Shown piece after piece: positions 17,657 through 25,266 of a stretch of DNA of 64,000 nt. This DNA is from an uncultured Polaribacter sp. (lineage in GTDB: Bacteria; Bacteroidota; Bacteroidia; Flavobacteriales; Flavobacteriaceae). A program made the translations under genes and the position numbers. How positions within the stretch are numbered: the first letter of the stretch is position 1; the number at the start of each line of letters is the position of its first letter. The stretch is taken from the NCBI RefSeq assembly GCF_947496195.1, contig NZ_CANMBY010000002.1:496001-560000 (forward strand), given 5' to 3'. The notes under the pieces are model-generated. The model was not told the origin of the DNA, searched no databases, and worked only from the letters and a program-made list of their open reading frames with translations.

Positions 17657-18170
17657 ATTACATAATTATTTTTCTGAAAATGATTTCGATTTTCAAGAGC
17701 CTCATTCTGGACATTTAGAACGTTTTGAACGTAAACTTAATAATGATAATCAAAAACAAAAACATTCATGGAAATGGCTTTCAGTTGCTGCTTCTATTGT
17801 ATTAGTTCTTGGTTTTTGGCTTGGTAGTAATCATCAAAAAAGTCAATTACACTTGGCTGATATTTCTCCAAAAATGGAAGAAGTAGAAAATTATTTTGTG
17901 ACTGCAATAAATCAAGAATTAAAAACAGTAGAAAAAAATAGAAGTCTAGATACAGAAACTATAATTGAACAAGCTCTAAATCGATTAGAAGATTTAGAAG
18001 AAGACTATAATTATTTCTTAGCAGAATTAAATACAAATGGAAATCAAACCAGATTAATAAGTGCTATGATTAAAAATTACCAAAAACGTTTAGAAATTTT
18101 ACAAAATGTTTTAGATCAAATACAACAAATTAAAAACCCTCAAATTTTAAATGATGAAATCTTTATATAA
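17646..18170 (+). CDS. Membrane protein, probable anti-sigma factor
   Basis: A 174-residue protein with a ~43-residue cytoplasmic start containing EPHSGHLERFERKL, one membrane helix (~45-60) and a ~110-residue outer part predicted mostly helical (LEDLEEDYNYFLAELN). It has no recognisable zinc-binding anti-sigma motif. The single-span layout and the 11-base overlap with the ECF sigma gene argue that it sequesters that sigma factor at the membrane. The next gene starts inside its last codons. Function is inferred from position. Confidence 0.6.
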   Translation: MEDKLHNYFSENDFDFQEPHSGHLERFERKLNNDNQKQKHSWKWLSVAASIVLVLGFWLGSNHQKSQLHLADISPKMEEVENYFVTAINQELKTVEKNRSLDTETIIEQALNRLEDLEEDYNYFLAELNTNGNQTRLISAMIKNYQKRLEILQNVLDQIQQIKNPQILNDEIFI

Positions 18171-19236
18171 AATAATTGTCATACTTTTTTTAATACCAGT
18201 AATAACTAATGCAAATGATCTTAAAAAAAGGCATGAAAAAAGCAGAAAAGTAAATAAAGAATTTACTACTACTAAAAACGGAAAAGTAAACATCAACAAT
18301 AAATATGGTGATGTCAAAATTACTACTTGGAATAGCAATAAAGTAGAAATCGAAGTAACTATAACAGTTAAAGGTGATGATTTAGATAACGTTGAAGAAC
18401 GCTTTGAAAATATTGATATTTTATTTGAAAGCAATGCAAATAGTGTTTCAGCAAGAACAACTTTTGAAAAAGAAAAAAAAGGTTGGAGTTTCTGGAAAAG
18501 AAACAGTAGAGTTAGTTACAAAATTAACTACGAAATTAAGATGCCTGACACCAACTCATTAGATGTTGATAATAATTATGGTAGCATACTTTTAGATGAT
18601 TTGTCTGGAGTTGCAAATATTAATTGTGACTATGGTAAAATTTCTATTGGAGAACTATCTGCAGATGATAATAGCATTAATTTAGACTATTGTTCTACAT
18701 CTACTATTGGTTTTATGAAAAGTGGAAATGTAAATATAGATTACTCAAAAATAACCATTGAAGAATCTAACAATTTAAAAGTAAATGCAGACTATTCTAC
18801 AGTAAAATTAGACAAAACAACATCTGTTAATTTTAATACTGATTATGGAGCTATTACTGTTGGTGATGCTGTAAATGTTAGTGTAAATTCAGATTATACT
18901 GGGATGCGTTTTGGTACAATTAGAAAAAACTTAGAAATAGATACAGATTATGGTGCTGTTTCTGTTAAAAGATTAGCTAAAGGATTTGAAATGGTAGATA
19001 TATCTGGACAATATGCAGGGATTAGAATTGATGTTGATTCTGACGCTGTTTTTGAATTTGAATTAGATTTACAATATGCCTCTTTTAAAGGAGATGAAGA
19101 TAAAATGGAATTTTACAAGAAAATATCAAAATCTACCAAAAGATATTATGAAGGTAAATTTGGCAGGGGTAATACCAATTCAAAAATAAAAATTAGATCT
19201 CAATATGGAGGCGTATCAATAAGAGAAATCAATTAA
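18151..19236 (+). CDS. DUF4097-type secreted beta-solenoid protein
   Basis: A 361-residue exported protein with signal peptide (MMKSLYKIIVILFLIPVITNA, cleavage after ~21). The body is a ladder of short beta-strands spaced about 20 residues apart, each with a [ND]Y[GST] corner: KYGDVKI, NYGSILL, DYGKISI, DYSKITI, DYSTVKL, DYGAITV, DYGAVSV and QYGGVSI. This fits the DUF4097/putative auto-transporter adhesin group, which forms right-handed beta-solenoids. It overlaps the anti-sigma-like gene by 20 bases. It is probably periplasmic or surface-bound; its ligand is unknown. Confidence 0.75.
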   Translation: MMKSLYKIIVILFLIPVITNANDLKKRHEKSRKVNKEFTTTKNGKVNINNKYGDVKITTWNSNKVEIEVTITVKGDDLDNVEERFENIDILFESNANSVSARTTFEKEKKGWSFWKRNSRVSYKINYEIKMPDTNSLDVDNNYGSILLDDLSGVANINCDYGKISIGELSADDNSINLDYCSTSTIGFMKSGNVNIDYSKITIEESNNLKVNADYSTVKLDKTTSVNFNTDYGAITVGDAVNVSVNSDYTGMRFGTIRKNLEIDTDYGAVSVKRLAKGFEMVDISGQYAGIRIDVDSDAVFEFELDLQYASFKGDEDKMEFYKKISKSTKRYYEGKFGRGNTNSKIKIRSQYGGVSIREIN

Positions 19237-19254
19237 AAACTTAAAATAAACAAA

Positions 19255-19986
19255 ATGATTAAAAAAATTACATTCGGACTTTTTGTGCTTTTTATAAGTA
19301 CAACTGTTAACGCTCAGTGGTGGGGAAATGGTAAGAGAATTAAAGGAAATGGAAATATTGTAACTGTAAAAAGAACAACATCTGATTACGATGGCATTGG
19401 TGTTGGAGGTTCTTTTGATGTAAAACTTGTTAAAGGTAAAGAAGGTAATATTACAATAGAAGGCGAAGAAAATATAATACCATATATAGAAACAGAAGTT
19501 AAAGGAAATACTTTAGAAATTAAATACAAGAAAAACACAAATATAAGTACAACAAGAAAATTAACTGTTACTGTAACCTATTCAGAATTAGATAAAGTAT
19601 CATTAGGTGGTTCTGGTAATATAACCAATGAAGGTGTATTAAAATCAGATGATTTAAAGGTTTCTTTAGGAGGTTCTGGAAACATTACTCTAGCTTTAGA
19701 TGTTGATGAAGTAAAGAGTTCTATTGGAGGTTCTGGAAACATAAAATTAAACGGAAAATCAAACCAACTAAATTGTTCTATTGCTGGTTCTGGTAGTATA
19801 AAAGCATATGATTTAACAACAGAAACATTAAATGCAACTATAGCTGGTTCTGGCAGTATTAGAACTACTGTAAACACTAAAATTAAAGCTAAAGTAGTGG
19901 GTTCAGGAAATATTTATTACAAAGGAAACCCTAAATATGTAGATTCTAAATCTGTAGGTTCTGGTGATATCATAGACAGAAACTAA
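19255..19986 (+). CDS. Head GIN domain protein (DUF2807)
   Basis: A 243-residue exported protein with a signal peptide cleaved after about Ala20. From residue ~35 it matches the GIN/DUF2807 fold: VGGSFDVKLVKGKEGNITIEGEENI, then a ladder of seven GSG[NSD]I corners at residues 119, 140, 159, 178, 198, 216 and 235, one per turn of a beta-solenoid. The family is common in Bacteroidota and is thought to act at the cell surface; no enzyme activity is known. It is the last gene of the sigma-factor operon, followed by a terminator. Confidence 0.85.
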   Translation: MIKKITFGLFVLFISTTVNAQWWGNGKRIKGNGNIVTVKRTTSDYDGIGVGGSFDVKLVKGKEGNITIEGEENIIPYIETEVKGNTLEIKYKKNTNISTTRKLTVTVTYSELDKVSLGGSGNITNEGVLKSDDLKVSLGGSGNITLALDVDEVKSSIGGSGNIKLNGKSNQLNCSIAGSGSIKAYDLTTETLNATIAGSGSIRTTVNTKIKAKVVGSGNIYYKGNPKYVDSKSVGSGDIIDRN

Positions 19987-20003
19987 ATACATTTTAATCA
20001 ACC

Positions 20004-20043
20004 AAAAAAAATCCGAAAGATGAATTTTATTTTTCGGATTTTT
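20004..20043. terminator. Bidirectional intrinsic terminator
   Basis: A-rich arm with AAATCCGAAA pairs with TTTCGGATTT across a ~14-base loop, and T-runs follow on both strands. It lies between the convergent GIN-domain gene and the beta-helix gene, ending both transcripts. Confidence 0.8.
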
Positions 20044-20052
20044 AATTTAACA

Positions 20053-21228
20053 TTAGTAGTTTCTATATTGTTTTGTTAGCTCATAAACATTTTCTAAAAT
20101 TCGTTTTTCAATATCATCGAAACTAATTTTTCTTCTTTTCATTACCTCATTAGCAACTTCAAAAACTTTATTGGTTTTGTATTCTGTAAATCCACTTGCT
20201 CCACCCCAACTAAAAGAAGGTATAAAGTTTCTTGGAAATCCACTACCAAAAATATTTGCTGAAACTCCAACAACAGTACCAGTATTAAACATTGTATTGA
20301 TACCACATTTAGAATGATCTCCCATCATTAAACCACAGAATTGTAATCCAGTCTTAGCAAATCTCCCAGTATTATAATCCCATAATCTTACTTCTGCATA
20401 ATTATTTTTTAAGTTAGAATTATTAGTATCTGCACCTAAATTACACCATTCACCTATAACTGAATTTCCTAAAAAACCATCATGCCCTTTGTTTGAATAC
20501 CCCATTAAAACAGAATTATTAACTTCACCTCCAACTTTACTATGTGGTCCTATAGTTGTAGCTCCGTAAATTTTAGCTCCTAATTTTAGTACTGAATTAT
20601 CACACATTGCTAAAGCACCTCTTACAATACAGCCTTCCATTATTTCTGCATCTTTACCTATATAAATGGGCCCAGTAGAAGCATTTAAAGTACAAAAGGT
20701 AAGTTTTGCACCTTCTTCTAAAAAGATATTTTCTTGATTTACAGTATTAACTCCTGCAGGAATAGGTTGAGATTTTCTATTTTTAGTAATCAAATTAAAA
20801 TCTTGCTCAATGGCTTTATCATTTAAAGAAAATATATCCCAAGTATTTTTAATTTGTAATACATCTTCTGTAAACTCTACTTGCTTATAATCTTCAAAAT
20901 TAACTTCTTCTTGAGTATCAGTCGTATAAAAAGCAATTACATCTTCTCCTTTAAAAATAGCTTCTTTTTCAGTTAAATTCTTTACCATTTCTACCAAACC
21001 GTCATTTGGACAAAAAGAAGCATTAATCATAATATTCTCTGGCATTTCTACCATTGGATATTTTTCTTCAAGGTAATCTTCTGTTATTGTTGTTGTAGTT
21101 AATCCTAAGTATTTTTCCCATTTTTCTCTAATAGTTAATATACCTATTCTTAAATCTGCTACAGGTTTTGTATAAGTAAAAGGCAATAAAGCATTTCTAA
21201 CATCACCATCAAATAAAATATAATTCAT
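20053..21228 (-). CDS. GlmU-like putative sugar nucleotidyltransferase
   Basis: A 391-residue protein with an N-terminal half related to nucleotidyltransferases (FDGDVRNALLPFTYTKPVADLRIG) and a C-terminal left-handed beta-helix (~175-330) of hexapeptide repeats such as IGKDAEIMEGCIVRG and NSVIGEWCNLGADTNNSN. It belongs to the Bacteroidota 'GlmU family' proteins. The usual GxGTRM donor-binding loop is absent at the N-terminus, so whether it transfers a nucleotide or an acetyl group is open. It may act in cell-wall or surface-sugar synthesis. It has its own promoter box upstream. Confidence 0.8.
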   Translation of the reverse strand: MNYILFDGDVRNALLPFTYTKPVADLRIGILTIREKWEKYLGLTTTTITEDYLEEKYPMVEMPENIMINASFCPNDGLVEMVKNLTEKEAIFKGEDVIAFYTTDTQEEVNFEDYKQVEFTEDVLQIKNTWDIFSLNDKAIEQDFNLITKNRKSQPIPAGVNTVNQENIFLEEGAKLTFCTLNASTGPIYIGKDAEIMEGCIVRGALAMCDNSVLKLGAKIYGATTIGPHSKVGGEVNNSVLMGYSNKGHDGFLGNSVIGEWCNLGADTNNSNLKNNYAEVRLWDYNTGRFAKTGLQFCGLMMGDHSKCGINTMFNTGTVVGVSANIFGSGFPRNFIPSFSWGGASGFTEYKTNKVFEVANEVMKRRKISFDDIEKRILENVYELTKQYRNY

Positions 21229-21250
21229 TTTGTTTTTCTTTTGAGCTATA

Positions 21251-21258
21251 CAAATTTA
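21251..21258 (-). promoter_or_regulatory. -7 promoter box upstream of the GlmU-like gene
   Basis: Minus-strand TAAATTTG matches TAnnTTTG, 22 bases before the ATG. Confidence 0.6.
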
Positions 21259-21274
21259 CTTTAATTAAGGCATT

Positions 21275-21310
21275 AAAAAAACCGATTGCAAAAAATACAA
21301 CCGGTTTTTA
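21275..21310 (-). terminator. Intrinsic terminator after the choice-of-anchor V gene
   Basis: AAAAACCGATTG pairs, with one mismatch, to CAACCGGTTTTT around a short A-rich loop. A T-run follows on the minus strand, 18 bases after the stop of the secreted protein gene. Confidence 0.7.
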
Positions 21311-21328
21311 ATCAATCAACCAAACTTA

Positions 21329-22114
21329 CTATTGTTTTATAAATTTTTTACTACCTATTTTATTGTCTGTAATTACCTTTAAAATATACATACCAGATGA
21401 TAAATCACTTATATTTATATTGTTGTTATTGGGTGATATTTCACCTCTTAATGCTAATTTACCTACATAATCGTAGAATTCTACTTTGGCACTAACTGCT
21501 CCATTTGGTAAATCTATATTTAAATTATTTGATGCAGGATTTGGATACATATCAAAAGCTAAAGCATTAAAACTTTTAGTACTTAATGATGGTGAAGATT
21601 CTGATTTTCCTAAAAATACTTGATCTCCAGAAGTCCCAAAATTTCCATTACCAGATACAGATGATCCATAAAAAGTAATTTTACCTTGTTCAGATGCAGG
21701 AGACCTCCATTTAAATGACCAAGAATTTTGTCCATTTCCAGAAGAAGTATGAATAATTCTTGTGTCGTTTGCAGCAGCTTGAGTATCAGAGCTAGTTGAA
21801 ATAAAAGTTCCTACTTTAGAATTATCATTATCCTTTTCTGCAGTTACTTGAAAACCATTTCTTGTACCTCCTCCAGAATTTGTTATAGTAATATCATATT
21901 CAGTATTAAACTCATAACCTGTAAAAGGAATATTAGTAGTTATTGTAATATTACTATTATTAGCAGTTCCTGAATGACATTGTGTACAATTATTTCCACT
22001 GTCTCCAGGTGAACCTGAAAGTGCATTTGGATTACCACTCGAAAAAGATAAAAGTGTAAATGCTGAAACAGGAATTAAAAGTAAAATAAATTTAAAAATG
22101 TAGTTTTTTTTCAT
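21329..22114 (-). CDS. Secreted choice-of-anchor V protein with CxxCH and T9SS signal
   Basis: A 261-residue exported protein with an N-terminal signal peptide (~1-24). A GNNCTQCHSG segment near residue 41 carries CxxCH, the covalent heme-c attachment motif, and a ~110-residue beta-sandwich follows. This combination fits the choice-of-anchor V family. The last ~75 residues (YPNPASNNLNI ... SSGMYILKVI ... KKFIKQ) are a type A T9SS sorting signal, so the protein should reach the outer surface. Heme binding is plausible but unproven; an axial ligand beyond the CxxCH His is not identified. The 254 bases upstream hold no other gene. Confidence 0.82.
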   Translation of the reverse strand: MKKNYIFKFILLLIPVSAFTLLSFSSGNPNALSGSPGDSGNNCTQCHSGTANNSNITITTNIPFTGYEFNTEYDITITNSGGGTRNGFQVTAEKDNDNSKVGTFISTSSDTQAAANDTRIIHTSSGNGQNSWSFKWRSPASEQGKITFYGSSVSGNGNFGTSGDQVFLGKSESSPSLSTKSFNALAFDMYPNPASNNLNIDLPNGAVSAKVEFYDYVGKLALRGEISPNNNNINISDLSSGMYILKVITDNKIGSKKFIKQ

Positions 22115-22368
22115 GTTAGTTGAATTTAATAATTTTTTGTTTCGTCGTAATTTTATTGCATTAATTTCAAAGAAACTAACATCATTGCTAAAAATAATGA
22201 ATTAATTCTTGAAATCTGATGTAAATTAAACATTATCTGCAACTTAAAACAAAGAAAAAATGTTGAAGAGGAAAAAAACAAGTTGAAAAGTGAAAAAAAT
22301 CTCTTGAATTTTATTTGATTTTAAGGCAAACAATACACTTAAGAAAATTATTATTGTAATTTTATACT

Positions 22369-22935
22369 ATGAAATCAGAAGAAAAGCAATACAAAAAAGT
22401 AAGTGATTCTCAAATTAGTATTACAGAGTTAATGTTACCCTCACATTCTAATTTTAGTGGTAAAATTCACGGTGGTCATATTTTAAATTTGATGGATCAA
22501 ATAGCTTTTGCTTGTGCTTCTAAACATTCTGGAAATTATTGTGTTACTGCTTCTGTAAATAAAGTCGATTTCTTAAATCCTATAGAAGTAGGTGAATTAG
22601 TAACTTTAAAAGCTTCTATAAATTATACAGGCACAACATCTATGGTAGTTGGTTTAAGAGTGATTTCTGAAAATATTAGAACAGGTAAAACTAAACATTG
22701 TAATTCCTCTTATTTTACTATGGTTGCCAAAGATGAAGAAGGTAAAAGTGCACCTGTACCAGGATTAATTTTAACTACTAAAAGTGAAATTAGACGTTTT
22801 GCTAGAAGTATTGTAAGACAAAAAGATGGTAGAAATAGAACTTCTAGATTTAATAGTAAAATATTTAAAATTGAAGATTACATCAATTTATTTGACAACA
22901 GTAACTCTATAATTGAAATGAAAGATAAATCTTAG
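22369..22935 (+). CDS. Acyl-CoA thioesterase, hotdog fold (YciA/Acot type)
   Basis: A 188-residue cytoplasmic enzyme that hydrolyses acyl-CoA to free acid and CoA. HSNFSGKIHGGHILNLMDQIAF (~25-46) is the hotdog active-site region with the Asn/Asp pattern of the acyl-CoA hydrolase family; CVTASVNKVDFLNPIEVGELV follows as the dimer-interface strand. A C-terminal ~45-residue basic extension lies beyond the single domain. The gene converges on the MFS gene and overlaps it by 4 bases. Chain-length preference is unknown. Confidence 0.87.
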   Translation: MKSEEKQYKKVSDSQISITELMLPSHSNFSGKIHGGHILNLMDQIAFACASKHSGNYCVTASVNKVDFLNPIEVGELVTLKASINYTGTTSMVVGLRVISENIRTGKTKHCNSSYFTMVAKDEEGKSAPVPGLILTTKSEIRRFARSIVRQKDGRNRTSRFNSKIFKIEDYINLFDNSNSIIEMKDKS

Positions 22936-24263
22936 TTTTTATTAAGTTTAGCTTTACTTTTAAAACGACCATAAAATAGAATATATCCATAACAGACTAT
23001 TGTTAGTAAAAAGGCAACATTAAAACCAAAACTATCTATTAAGCTTCCGAAAACAAATGGTACAATTGCACCACCTACTATAGCCATACATAGTAGACCA
23101 GAAGCTTGAGCTTTTAAATCTCCTAACCCTTCTAAACTTAATGTAAATATTGTTGGGAACATAATAGAGTTAAATAAACCAACTGCTAAAATTGTCCACA
23201 TAGACAATAATCCAGAAGTATTTATAGATATAAAAATCATTGTAATAGCTAAAAAAGCAAAGATACTTAGCACTTTACCTGGAGCCATTATCTTAGTTAA
23301 ATAGGCTCCAATAAAACGACCTATCATTGCTCCTCCCCAATAAAATATTACAAAAATTCCTAGTAAAGATTTTGGATCTGCATTTGAAAAGGTTTTATTA
23401 AATGTACTTGCTATAGTATTGGCAATTTGCATCATAACTTCATTATCTGCAACAATGCCAGCTAAGTTAGCATCTACAAAATAGTTAACTAAAAAACTTC
23501 CTATAGCTACTTCTGCTCCTACATAAACAAAAATACCTAAAGCACCTAAAAGCATTAATTTGTTTTTCAATAAAGATAAATAACCACCTTTAGGAGATTC
23601 TTGCATCACTTTAGGAAGTCTAATAAATAAAAATACCAAGGCAAGAATTACAATAAAAATTGAAATAAATAAAAAAGGAGTTTGAACTGTAGCAGCTTCA
23701 GCTATATAATAATTGTTTTTTTCAGTTTCTGTTAGTAATTCTATTTCTGTTGATGATTTTACAGTATCACTCAATAAAAATAACGCACCCACTACTGGTG
23801 CAATTGTTGTTCCTAACGAATTAAATGCTTGTGATAAATTTAAACGACTACTTGCTCCTTCTTCTGAACCCAATAATGCCACATAAGGATTAGCAGCAAC
23901 CTGTAATACAGTAATACCTCCAGCTAAAGTAAAATAACCCACTAAAAAAATAGAAAAATTTCTGTATTCTGCAGCAGGATAAAATAAAATACAACCTAAA
24001 GCCATAGTTAACAGCCCAAAGACAATTCCTTTTTTATAACCAATTTTAGATAATATAAATCCTGCAGGTAAAGAAAAAACAAAAAATGCTGTAAAAAATG
24101 CAAACTGTACCAATACTGTTTTTGCATAAGACATTTCAAAAACATCTTTTAATCTTGGCACTAAACTATCTACTAATACTGTGATAAATCCCCAAAGGAA
24201 AAATAGGGTTGTTAGAAAGATAAAAGCACTTTTAAAAGATTTATTGGTTGTTGATGTTGTCAT
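22932..24263 (-). CDS. MFS sugar transporter (FucP/NagP type)
   Basis: A 443-residue inner-membrane permease with about 12 helices and the FucP-group features: FFLWGFITVLVDSLVPRLKDVF at the N-terminus, AGFILSKIGYKKGIV in the first loop, and QVAANPYVALLGSEEGASSRLNLSQAFNSLGT. These H+ symporters import fucose, GlcNAc or related hexoses. It is the third gene of the GH92-asparaginase-MFS operon, starting 2 bases after the asparaginase stop. The cluster's enzymes release mannose and GlcNAc, which makes one of these the likely substrate (inference). Confidence 0.87.
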   Translation of the reverse strand: MTTSTTNKSFKSAFIFLTTLFFLWGFITVLVDSLVPRLKDVFEMSYAKTVLVQFAFFTAFFVFSLPAGFILSKIGYKKGIVFGLLTMALGCILFYPAAEYRNFSIFLVGYFTLAGGITVLQVAANPYVALLGSEEGASSRLNLSQAFNSLGTTIAPVVGALFLLSDTVKSSTEIELLTETEKNNYYIAEAATVQTPFLFISIFIVILALVFLFIRLPKVMQESPKGGYLSLLKNKLMLLGALGIFVYVGAEVAIGSFLVNYFVDANLAGIVADNEVMMQIANTIASTFNKTFSNADPKSLLGIFVIFYWGGAMIGRFIGAYLTKIMAPGKVLSIFAFLAITMIFISINTSGLLSMWTILAVGLFNSIMFPTIFTLSLEGLGDLKAQASGLLCMAIVGGAIVPFVFGSLIDSFGFNVAFLLTIVCYGYILFYGRFKSKAKLNKN

Positions 24264-24265
24264 TT

Positions 24266-25261
24266 TTAAGCTTTATTATAAAAATCTGATTTTATGTTTT
24301 TGTTTTCTTTGTTTTTATAAATGTTATAACTAAACCATTCATGAATAGAATAAGCACCTGTTTCTCCTTGCTTATTTACTGCAATATAACCTACTTGAAA
24401 ATCTTTAAAATTTTTACCTGGCTTATTTACAATTCTTCCAATTGCTTCTTCACAAGCTTCTTGAGGAGATTTACCTTGACGCATTAATTCTACAATTAAA
24501 AAACTACCTACTGTTTTTAAAACTTCTTCACCTAAACCTGTTGCAGAGGCACCACCAACTTCATTATCTACAAACAAACCACCACCAATTATGGGTGAGT
24601 CTCCTACTCTACCAGCCATTTTATAAGCCAATCCACTTGTAGTACAAGCACCAGAAATATCTCCATTTTTGTCAATCGCTAACATACCTATAGTATCATG
24701 GTTTTCTATATTAATAATCGGTTTGTATTCTGACTTTTCTTTCCATTTTTCCCATGCTTTTTTAGAAGCTTCTGTTAATAAATTCTCAGGTTCAAATCCT
24801 TTTGAAATAGCGAATTTCTTAGCTCCTTCCCCTACTAACATCACATGAGGTGTATCTTCCATTACTTTTCTAGCTACAGAGATTACGTGTTTAATTTCTT
24901 TTACGCCTAAAACAGCTCCATAATTTCCTTTTGAGTCCATAATACAAGCATCTAAAGTAACATCTCCATCTCTATCAGGTAATCCTCCTTTACCTACAGA
25001 TTGTCCTTTTTCATTAGCTTCTTCTATTCTACAACCTTGTTCTACAGCATCTAAAGCATTACCTCCATCTTCTAAAACTTTAGCTGCAGTTTCAACTGCT
25101 AAGTCTGTTTTCCAAGTTGCAATCACTAAAGGTTTTATAGCTGATTTAGTTGAGGCTGGCACAGCTTTTTCTTTGTCTTCTTTACAACTTATTAATGATG
25201 ATGCAGCTACCAATCCTAAACCAGTTACTGACGCTTTTTTTATAAAATTTCTTCTTTTCAT
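24266..25261 (-). CDS. N4-(beta-N-acetylglucosaminyl)-L-asparaginase (glycosylasparaginase)
   Basis: A 331-residue Ntn-hydrolase that cleaves the amide bond between GlcNAc and asparagine, the last step of N-glycoprotein breakdown. It begins with a twin-arginine signal (MKRRNFIKK) and a lipobox-like LISC (Cys26), suggesting Tat export and lipid anchoring. HDTIGM gives the autocatalytic cut before nucleophile Thr190, with GRVGDSPIIGGG and GATGxGE-like SATGLGEE further on. The family includes the characterised flavobacterial enzyme from Elizabethkingia. It sits between GH92 and the sugar importer. Confidence 0.92.
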   Translation of the reverse strand: MKRRNFIKKASVTGLGLVAASSLISCKEDKEKAVPASTKSAIKPLVIATWKTDLAVETAAKVLEDGGNALDAVEQGCRIEEANEKGQSVGKGGLPDRDGDVTLDACIMDSKGNYGAVLGVKEIKHVISVARKVMEDTPHVMLVGEGAKKFAISKGFEPENLLTEASKKAWEKWKEKSEYKPIINIENHDTIGMLAIDKNGDISGACTTSGLAYKMAGRVGDSPIIGGGLFVDNEVGGASATGLGEEVLKTVGSFLIVELMRQGKSPQEACEEAIGRIVNKPGKNFKDFQVGYIAVNKQGETGAYSIHEWFSYNIYKNKENKNIKSDFYNKA

Positions 25262-25266
25262 TTTTC

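Noticed and set aside
22115..22368. Possible gene in the 254-base gap between the CxxCH protein and the thioesterase
   Set aside because: The gap is AT-rich with frequent stops in all frames and no hairpin of note; it probably holds only the two divergent promoters.
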